From assembly GCF_039538365.1 (NCBI RefSeq), contig NZ_BAABCA010000001.1:62001-126000 (forward strand): a stretch of 64,000 bases of DNA. Reading direction: 5' to 3'. Each line of letters starts with the position of its first letter. Within the stretch, counting starts at the first letter, position 1. The position numbers and the translations under genes are program-made. Positions 43,320 to 51,800 of this stretch are shown in pieces. The stretch is from Postechiella marina (lineage in GTDB: Bacteria; Bacteroidota; Bacteroidia; Flavobacteriales; Flavobacteriaceae). The notes beneath the pieces were generated by a model. It was not told the origin of the DNA and did no database searches. It was given only the letters and a program-made list of their open reading frames with translations.

Positions 43320-43371
43320 ACGGTATACCGTGACGGTATACCGTGATTATTTTACAGACACGGAATACCGC
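43320..43371 (-). promoter_or_regulatory. Three enhancer-like palindromes (ACGGTATACCGT)
   Basis: ACGGTATACCGT occurs at 43320-43331 and again at 43333-43344; a third copy ACGGAATACCGC is at 43360-43371, reaching the stop codon of the activator gene. The starts are 13 and 27 nt apart. They lie about 80-145 nt upstream of the sigma54-like promoter, the usual place for upstream activator sites of NtrC-type proteins, and directly after the gene of such a protein. Confidence 0.7.
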
Positions 43372-46300
43372 TACTTTGTATTGGGTTTTTTTATTCCTAA
43401 TTTCTTCATTTTATCGCGTAAAGTGCTGGGCTTTAGGTTTAAAATATGAGAAGCGCCATTAGCTCCACTAATAACCCAATTAGATTGCTCTAAAATATTG
43501 ATTATATGGTTGCGTTGTATTGTATCTAAAGATTGATCTTTCTCATTTATAGCTTGCTTTGCTTTTTGCTGTTGTAAATTAGACTCGTAACCAGGAATAA
43601 TTAAAGTATCGCTATCTGATAAAATAGAAGCTCTTTCTATTAAGTTTTCAAGTTCTCTTACGTTGCCTGGCCAATTGTGGGCCTTGAGTTGAGACATAGA
43701 ATCGTCTGTAACATATTTTATATTTTTATCGTAAGCTTTATTAAATTTATCTATAAAGTGTTCAACTAAAAGAGGGATATCGTCTTTACGCTTTCTTAGT
43801 GGAGGCACTTCTATAGGGAATACGTTTAACCTAAAATATAAATCTTCTCTAAACTGTTTTTTATTTATTTCTTCTAGTAAATCTCTGTTGGTTGCTGCTA
43901 TTACTCTAACATCTAGCTTTTTTAAATGTGCACCACCTACTACTTCAATTTCGCCTTCTTGTAAAAAGCGTAATATTTTAGGTTGCATATCTAGAGGAAG
44001 TTCTCCAATTTCATCTAGAAATAAAGTGCCTCCATCAGCTAATTCAAATTTGCCTATTTTATCTCTAAAAGCTCCGGTAAACGATCCTTTTTTATGACCA
44101 AATAATTCACTTTCTATAAGTTCTCTTGGTATAGCAGAGCAGTTTACTTTAATTAAGGGTTTGTTGTTTCTAGTACTCGTGTTATGTAATGCTCTTGCAA
44201 TTAATTCTTTCCCTGTACCAGATTCTCCCAAAAGTAATACGGTAGCATTAGTAGGAGCAACTTTTTCTACTTCAGATAGTACATTACTAAACTCTGTACT
44301 ACCATAAACCATTTCTTCGTAGTTAAAAACCAAATCTAACTCGTTTCTTAGGTATACATTTTCCTGCTCTAATTGGTTTCTTAATTCTGTTAGTTCTGTG
44401 TTTGCTTTTATTAATAGTTGATTAGTTTTTACTATTCTACTTTCTGCTAAAGTTCTTTCTTTACTTTCTATCATTAGCGATACAATACTGGCTATAGATG
44501 TGGCAAAACTCTCTTCTTCGTCTGTAAAAATTCTTTTAGAGGTTGTGCTTTCAAAACTTATAATACCATAATAGTCATTTCTACCATAAATTAATACATC
44601 AATTCTAGATGTAACATTATTAGGAATAAAAAATTGTTTGGCAAATGCTTTTGTTATTGGGTTGTTAACTACATCGTCTATATTAATACTGTTTTTGGTT
44701 TTAAAAGCATTAAAGTAATTAGGGAATTTTTCTTTTTTTATAGTTAAGCCTTCGCTATCAAATGTATCGTTTATAGAATTATAAAATAGTTTGCTTAATA
44801 ATTGCGTTTTGTTGTTTTGATATTCCCAAATGGTTACTAAATCTGCATTAAGGGCTTTAGCAGCTGTTGTTGATATTTTTTTTAATGAAGATCCAAACTC
44901 TTCGCCAATAAGGTTGGCTAGTTTAATAATAATGTTTTTTCGTTGGTTAGATATTTTAATGTTTTCTTTTAAAATATTTTCGGCCTTTACTCTGTAAGTT
45001 ATATCTGTTATAGTTGTAAAGTAAGCTATAATGTAACCTTCTTTATCTTTTATTACAGAGTCTGATAAGGTAACAGGAAACCGCTCGCCATTTTTTCTCA
45101 TTAAAATAGTTTCCTTATTAAGTCCCATACTTTTTATAGGGTTGTTAAAGGCTTTAAAAATATTATCATATTCTTCAGGGGGCCAATAAGGAAAAGGAGC
45201 TTTAATACCTATTAATTCTTTTTCTGTAAACCCTGTCATTTTACATAAGGCATCATTTACCCTAATATGTTCTCCTTTTAGGTTAACAACAGAAAGGCCT
45301 TCGTTTAAAGATGCTATCAGGTTTTCTGAGAATTCTTTTTGAGTTTTTAGCTCGTCTTCTGCGACTTGTCTTTCAGAGCTTTCAATCATTAAAGATACAA
45401 TGCTGGCTATGGATGATGCAAATTCCTGATCTTCTGCAGTCCATTTTTTTAAAGGCATGCCTACATGTCCAAAAGAAACAACGCCATAATAACCGTTAGA
45501 GTCGTTAATACACACACCCATTAGAGATGTAATGTTGTTTGGTTTTAAATAGTTTTTTGTGAATTTTTTTGTGGAATTACTATTTTGAGCATCCTCAATA
45601 AGTATAGTTTCATTTTTATATAAAGCTTCAAAATACGCAGGGTTGTCTTTGTATTTTATTTTTATTCCGGTTTCAAAACTGTTTTTGCTAAGTTTATATA
45701 ATCTTTCGCAAACTAATTCGCCTATATCATCATCAAGTTTCCAAACACTTACTCTTTCAATATTTAAGGTTTTAGCAGCTAATTTTGTTATTTTTTTTAA
45801 AGAGCTAGTTAGGTCTTCGCCAACAAGATTAGCTAATTCTAAAATAACTTTTTTCTTTAGGTTAGATTTTTTTGCGCTTTCTATTAGTATTTGTTTGGCT
45901 TTTTCTTCTTTAGAAATGTCTTTTACAGTGGTATATAAAGCTATAACCTCGTCTTTATCGTTTTTTATGGTGCCTGTAAAAAAAGAGGCTTTAATTTTTT
46001 CGCCATTTTTTTTAACTATGTCGTACGATACTTCTGTTGTTTTTTCGTTGGCTATTTCGTTATATTTGTTTAAAATACAGTTTAGGTCTTTTTGTTGCCA
46101 AAAAGGATAAGGGTGTTCTTGCTGCATAAGCTCTTCTAGGGCGTAACCAGTTATATTGCATAAAGATTTGTTTACCATTATAATTTTGGTGTTTAAATCT
46201 GTTATAAGCAAGCCTTCTTGCATAGACATTATAAGTTTATCTGTAAACTCTTTTGCAGCTTTTAAGGTGAGCTCTGCTTTTTTACGCTCTGTAATATCTT

Positions 46301-48410
46301 GTACAGTGCCTATTATTTTTATTGGCTTTTTTAGTTTATCTATAATAACTTCTCCTATGCCATGAATCCATATTTCTTTCTTGTCTTTTACTCTTATAAA
46401 TCGATATTCTTTGTTGTATTTTGTTTGTAAATTAATACAGTTTTCTAGATGAGTATTAACAGATTCTAAATCGTCTGGATGTATATTTACATTCCAATTA
46501 TCTACAGTTTTAATAAAAGATTTGTCAATGCCTATAATGTTTTCAAGAGTTTCAGAACATGCCCAAGTCATCGTTTTTAAATCTACAGATAAAGAGGCGA
46601 TATTTGCTACTTTTTGTGACTGCTTTAAATTTTGTTCGCTTTCTAAAAGTTTTTTTTCTGCTTGTTTTCGTTCTGTAATATCTAGAACAGTGGAGAAATT
46701 TGATGTTTTAACCCCATTTTCGTCGTAAATGCTTGATATAGATACGTATACAGGAAATCGTTCTCCATTTTTACGCATATAAGTATTCTCGTATTCTCTT
46801 TTGTTTTTGTTTTGAATTAATAATTTATAGTTATTGTCGTTTTCCTTTTTTAATTCTGGAGGCGAATAGGGGTATGGGCGTTTTACACCAATAAGTTCTT
46901 TTTCTGTAAAACCAGTCATTTTACAAAAAGCAGGGTTTACACTAATTATTTCAGATTCTAAATTTATAACAACAAGACCTTCGTTCATGGCATTTAAGAG
47001 TCCAGAAGAAAATTCTCGAGCCTTTTTAATTTCTCGTAAATTGTTTTGCCATGCTGTAATATCTCTAGCAATGGCAAGTATTTTTCCGTCTTTTTGCTTT
47101 TTTGCAGATACTTCTACTTCAAATATAGAGCCATCTTTACGTGTAAATTTTCTAGGAAAAACTATAGATTTTCCATCAAGTAAATTTTGATGGTTTTGTT
47201 TGTTTTGAATAAAGTCTCCAATATTTATATCTTGAATTTTTAAATTTAAAAACTCGTTTTTTGTATAACCTAAGTTGGTATAAGCTGCTTTATTAAATTG
47301 GTGTATTGTTCCGTCTAAGGTATATGTAATAATAGAATCGTTAGCTTGATCTATTAATGCTTTGTACGATTCGTCTCTCTTTTTTATTTCTTCGGATGCT
47401 CTAAATTTCTCAATAGCTATATGCGCTAACTTTACAGCAAAATTAAGTTCTTGAATGTCGTCTATAGAAGGGTTGTTTACAGACTTGCTATAAATAGCAA
47501 AAGTGCCTAATATTTCTTTGTTTTTAGAAAATATTGGAAGCGACCAACATGAGTTTAAGTTATATTGCGCTGCGAGGTCTTTATAATTTATCCATAGTTT
47601 GTCTTTACTAATGTCAGAAACAATTATTGGCTTTTTTACAAACGCAGCTGTGCCGCAAGAGCCAACGTTTTTTCCTATAGCTATTTTTTTTATAGCTAAG
47701 CAATATGCCTTTGGTAGCGATGGGGCAGAGCTTAGGTTAAGGTGAATACCATCATTATCTAGCAAGCTAATAGAACCAAAATAGTTAGGATGAATAGATT
47801 CGTAATTTAAAAGAAGTTTGTCAAAAATTCTATTTAATGGGGTGTTTACAGCAATTAAATCTAATATTTCATTTTTTTGTATTAGTAACTGCTCTGCTTT
47901 TTTGCGCTCTAATACTTCGTTACCTAGATCTAGACTTTTTTGTTCTAGCTTTTTTATAAGGCGTTCGCTATAAAGTTTTAAAACCTCATCTTCTGCAATA
48001 ACCTTATTTTTTTTAGTATTTGTACTTTTTTTAGTTCTGTTAAATATAGTATTAACAGTGTTAAGTACTTCCTCGTGGTCTATTGGTTTTCTTAAAAAAT
48101 TTGAAGCACCTAATTTTAAGGCAAATTCTTCGTCTAGTTTCTCTGTGTATGTTGATGTGTAAAAAACGAATGGTATTTCTGATAATGCTTCTTCTTTTTT
48201 GCAAGCTTGGCAAAATAAATACCCGTCCATAATGGGCATTAAAATATCTGATATTATTAAATCTATTTGATGGTTTTCGTGCAGTATATTTAAACCTTCT
48301 TGACCGTTGTTGGCTTCAATAATAGAATAACCAGATTCTTCAAGAATAACTCTTAAAAGATATAGGTTTTCAAAAGTATCATCTACTATTAAAATAGTTT
48401 TATTTGTCAT
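43371..48410 (-). CDS. Giant receiver-GAF-PAS sigma54-dependent activator (Fis-type HTH)
   Basis: 1679 residues from ATG at 48410 (1 nt after the preceding stop; a TTG 18 nt upstream is less likely). Order: receiver (1-125; DD, SDILMPIMDGY, KP), GAF, four PAS, GAF, PAS, GAF, coiled coil, then an AAA+ domain with Walker A GESGTGKE, GSFTGAF (the sigma54-contact loop) and a C-terminal Fis-type HTH (LNLKPSTLRDKMKKLGI). It hydrolyses ATP to open sigma54 promoters. PAS-GAF units in the second half look duplicated (LANLVGEDLTSSLKKI versus LANLIGEEFGSSLKKI). The upstream kinase and receiver are its likely phospho-donors. Confidence 0.92.
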   Translation of the reverse strand: MTNKTILIVDDTFENLYLLRVILEESGYSIIEANNGQEGLNILHENHQIDLIISDILMPIMDGYLFCQACKKEEALSEIPFVFYTSTYTEKLDEEFALKLGASNFLRKPIDHEEVLNTVNTIFNRTKKSTNTKKNKVIAEDEVLKLYSERLIKKLEQKSLDLGNEVLERKKAEQLLIQKNEILDLIAVNTPLNRIFDKLLLNYESIHPNYFGSISLLDNDGIHLNLSSAPSLPKAYCLAIKKIAIGKNVGSCGTAAFVKKPIIVSDISKDKLWINYKDLAAQYNLNSCWSLPIFSKNKEILGTFAIYSKSVNNPSIDDIQELNFAVKLAHIAIEKFRASEEIKKRDESYKALIDQANDSIITYTLDGTIHQFNKAAYTNLGYTKNEFLNLKIQDINIGDFIQNKQNHQNLLDGKSIVFPRKFTRKDGSIFEVEVSAKKQKDGKILAIARDITAWQNNLREIKKAREFSSGLLNAMNEGLVVINLESEIISVNPAFCKMTGFTEKELIGVKRPYPYSPPELKKENDNNYKLLIQNKNKREYENTYMRKNGERFPVYVSISSIYDENGVKTSNFSTVLDITERKQAEKKLLESEQNLKQSQKVANIASLSVDLKTMTWACSETLENIIGIDKSFIKTVDNWNVNIHPDDLESVNTHLENCINLQTKYNKEYRFIRVKDKKEIWIHGIGEVIIDKLKKPIKIIGTVQDITERKKAELTLKAAKEFTDKLIMSMQEGLLITDLNTKIIMVNKSLCNITGYALEELMQQEHPYPFWQQKDLNCILNKYNEIANEKTTEVSYDIVKKNGEKIKASFFTGTIKNDKDEVIALYTTVKDISKEEKAKQILIESAKKSNLKKKVILELANLVGEDLTSSLKKITKLAAKTLNIERVSVWKLDDDIGELVCERLYKLSKNSFETGIKIKYKDNPAYFEALYKNETILIEDAQNSNSTKKFTKNYLKPNNITSLMGVCINDSNGYYGVVSFGHVGMPLKKWTAEDQEFASSIASIVSLMIESSERQVAEDELKTQKEFSENLIASLNEGLSVVNLKGEHIRVNDALCKMTGFTEKELIGIKAPFPYWPPEEYDNIFKAFNNPIKSMGLNKETILMRKNGERFPVTLSDSVIKDKEGYIIAYFTTITDITYRVKAENILKENIKISNQRKNIIIKLANLIGEEFGSSLKKISTTAAKALNADLVTIWEYQNNKTQLLSKLFYNSINDTFDSEGLTIKKEKFPNYFNAFKTKNSINIDDVVNNPITKAFAKQFFIPNNVTSRIDVLIYGRNDYYGIISFESTTSKRIFTDEEESFATSIASIVSLMIESKERTLAESRIVKTNQLLIKANTELTELRNQLEQENVYLRNELDLVFNYEEMVYGSTEFSNVLSEVEKVAPTNATVLLLGESGTGKELIARALHNTSTRNNKPLIKVNCSAIPRELIESELFGHKKGSFTGAFRDKIGKFELADGGTLFLDEIGELPLDMQPKILRFLQEGEIEVVGGAHLKKLDVRVIAATNRDLLEEINKKQFREDLYFRLNVFPIEVPPLRKRKDDIPLLVEHFIDKFNKAYDKNIKYVTDDSMSQLKAHNWPGNVRELENLIERASILSDSDTLIIPGYESNLQQQKAKQAINEKDQSLDTIQRNHIINILEQSNWVISGANGASHILNLKPSTLRDKMKKLGIKKPNTK

Positions 48411-48411
48411 A

Positions 48412-48783
48412 TTATTTTGCGTTAACAATACTTTCCATTTGATTAATAAATGTTTCTGGTGTTATGGGTTTTTCTAAATAACCATCAGCTCCAGCCTCTA
48501 TTGCTTTTTCTCTATCTCCTCCCATAGCGTAAGATGTAACTGCAATTAATGTTGTAGATTTGCTAAGTCCGTTATGTCTTAGTTTATTACATATTTCGTA
48601 ACCATCCATATCTGGTAGCTGAATGTCTATTAAAATAATTTCGGGTTTGTTTTCGTGAGCAATTTTTAAACCTTCTAAGCCATTGTAAGCTTTAAGAACA
48701 TTGTATTTACTTTGAGTTAATAAGTATGATAGCATATACATATTTTGCTCATTGTCTTCAATTATTAAAATAGTAGCTTTCAT
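48412..48783 (-). CDS. Single-domain response regulator (CheY/DivK-like)
   Basis: 123 residues, one complete receiver: ILIIEDNEQN acidic pair, phospho-Asp in IILIDIQLPDMDGYEI, Thr in AVTSYAM and Lys in YLEKPITPE. With no output domain it probably shuttles phosphate from the large kinase upstream to the receiver of the giant activator downstream, whose gene starts 1 nt after this one. Confidence 0.93.
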   Translation of the reverse strand: MKATILIIEDNEQNMYMLSYLLTQSKYNVLKAYNGLEGLKIAHENKPEIILIDIQLPDMDGYEICNKLRHNGLSKSTTLIAVTSYAMGGDREKAIEAGADGYLEKPITPETFINQMESIVNAK

Positions 48784-48829
48784 AATTTTTAATTTTAAAT
48801 TACAGAATTAATTTTATGTACCTTAATTA

Positions 48830-51800
48830 TTAACTAGTTAGTTTTATAGGGAGTTTAAAGGTGAAATTACTTCCTTTTCCTTTTGTGCTTTCTACGCTAA
48901 TAGAGCCTCCTAGTTTTTCAATTAAATTCTTGCTAATAGCTAATCCTAGTCCTGTACCTTCATGGCTTCTACTTAAGCCACTTTCTATCTGAATAAAAGG
49001 TTTAAATAAGTTTGCTAAGTCTTCTTTACTAATGCCAATGCCTTGATCTATTACTTGGGTAATAACAAAATTATCTTTTCTAAAGACATTTATATGTATG
49101 TTGCCTTTGTTTGAAAACTTTATGGCGTTTGATAGTAAATTGAGTAGAACTTGTTCTACACGTCTTTCGTCACTGTTTAATATTAGTTTTATTTCTCTTA
49201 TTTCTGATGTAATAGAGAGTCCCTTTTTGGATGCTTGTGGTAATATAAAGTCTAGAGTTTTTTGTAATGTTGTTATGTAATTGAAGGGGTAAAGCGAAAC
49301 TTTTAATTTGCCAGCTTCAATTTTAGAAATATCTAAAATGTCGTTTATTAAGCCTAATAAATGATTTCCACTGGTTTTAACCATGTTAAGTTGTTTTTTT
49401 TGCTCGTTATTTAAAGGACCTGCAAATTCTTTAAGCAATATGCTAGTAAAACCAATTATGGAGTTCATTGGTGTTCTTAATTCGTGAGACATGGTTGCTA
49501 AAAAAGCAGATTTCATTAAGTCTGCAGATTGTGCTTTTTGTTTTTCTTTTTCCAGCTCAGAAGTTCTTAATTTTACTAGTTTTTCTAAGTTACTTCTGTA
49601 ATTTTCTAGTTCTAATTCTACTTTTACTTTATCAGAAATATCAATTACAGCAAATAGTGCATGTGTTTCTCCTGCAATTTCAAGAGGTTCAACAGAGACT
49701 AAAAGACTTAATCGTTTGCCACTTACCAGTGTTCTATGTACGGTTTCGTTACTTAAATAACCGTTTTTTAATAATTTACCTAATATTCTGTTTTTTTGTT
49801 CGTAATAGGCTTCATCATGAATTTCTATTTGGGCATCATCAAACGATTTTCCTATTAAATGCTCTCGGGTAGTTTCAAGCATTTTTGCCATGGTTTCGTT
49901 AACATCTACTCTAACTTGATTGCTATTAATAATAGAAAAACCAATAATATTAGATTGAAATATTTTTGATAATTTGTCTTCGCTTTCTTTTAGATTTTTT
50001 TCGTACTCGGTACGCTCGGTTATGTCTTGTACAAGAGAAAAAATTGTGTCTATTTCTCCATCTTTATTTCTTAATACAGAATTATGCCATTCGCAATAAA
50101 TTAATTTTTTAGATTTTGTATTATTACGATTTATGCTTTTGTTACTATTTACTACTCCTTGTATTAGTTCGCTGCAAACCTTGATGGTTTGCCTTGCGTC
50201 TTCTTTGTAAACTAAGTTTATGTCTTTAAATTTTTTACCAATAACCTCTTGTACTTCCCACCCAAAAATATTTTCTGCTTGGCTAGACCAATTACGAATT
50301 ATTAAATTTTCATCCCACTCAATTATTGCTACGGGAGAATTGTTTAAGTGTGTGGTAAGGCGTTGGTGCGCTCTTCTTATTTCTTCGCTAACTTGTTTTT
50401 GCTCTGTTATATCTCTAATTACACCAATAAGTAGTTTGTTACCTTCGCTGTCTATGAAACGTGTTTTTTTTGTAGAAAAAATTAAAGGAGTTTTGCCATT
50501 TAAAGTTAAAGTTTCTTCGTTAATGTTTTCTATGCCTGTACTTAAAACCTGTTTGTCTATTTTTAAAAAATGCTCTTGTTCTTTAGGGTTTATGGTTTTG
50601 TCTAGGTTTTTACCAATAATATCTAATCTGTTTAGATTAAATATTTTGCAAAAAGCATCGTTAGCTATTAATAGTTTACTTTGGTCGTCTTTTACAAAAA
50701 TAGGATCTCCTATGTTGTTTAATATGTTGTTAAGGTATTTTTTGTTGTTAATTTCTGCTTCTGCTGCTTTTTTCTGGTTGGTAACATCAATAGTCATACC
50801 TATAATACCATTAAAATTGTTGTTAGCATCATAGGTTTTTATGGCTTTGTTAGAGAGCCATGAAACACTCCCGTTTTTATGCAAAGATCTAAACAGTATT
50901 TCAATATCTTCTTCTTCTTTGTTAAAAACAAAATGTAGCCATTCTTTTAAAGTTTTTTCTTTGTCTTCTGGAATTATAGCTTCTGCCCATCCAAAGTCCA
51001 TAGACTCTTCAAAAGTTCGTCCGGTATATTTTATCCACTCTTTATTTACATAATTGCATGCGCCTTCTGTATCTGCTTGAAAAATGGCTACTGGTGCGCT
51101 AGAGGTTAAGCGTTTAAAAAGTTTTTCGCTATCTATTAAGTTTAATTCGGCAAGTTTTTTTTCTGTAATATCAATAACAGTACCTTGAAATTCTATGGCG
51201 TTACCAAACTCATCGTCTATAACTTCCATTTGTGCTCTTACATATCTTATGGTATTATCACGACGAAGTACTCTATACTCAAAAGAATCGGTGCTTTTGT
51301 TTGTAATTCTATCTTTTACTAACCTTTTATGAAAACTTTGGTCTTCGGGATGTACAGTGCTTAAAACGGTGCTGTATTTTAGGTCTGTACTTTTATCTAC
51401 ATCATACAGTTCGTATATAAGGTCAGACCAAAAAACTTTGTCTTTTAAAATATTCCAACTCCAATATCCTATTTTACCAATTCTTATAGCAGATTCAACC
51501 TTTCGTTGCATTTCTGCCATTTTTATTTCAGACTTTTTACGCTCTGTAATATCTCTTATAACACCTATTATAAATTTATTTCCAGTACTATCTATAAATC
51601 TTGTTTTTTTAGTTGATATAGTAATAGTATCTATTTTGTTTAAACAAACCGTTTCTTCGTTAACGGTTTCTATACCAGAGTTAATTATTTGCCTGTCATC
51701 GTTTAAAAATCGTTCCCTTTCTTCTGGAGGTACATTTTCGGCTAGTGTTTTTCCAAGAATTTCTGCTCTTGTACTATTAAAAATTGAGCAAAGCGCATCG

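Noticed and set aside
45311..46110. Open frames on the + strand inside the giant activator gene
   Set aside because: They are antisense to conserved PAS/GAF coding sequence; none shows a recognisable family.
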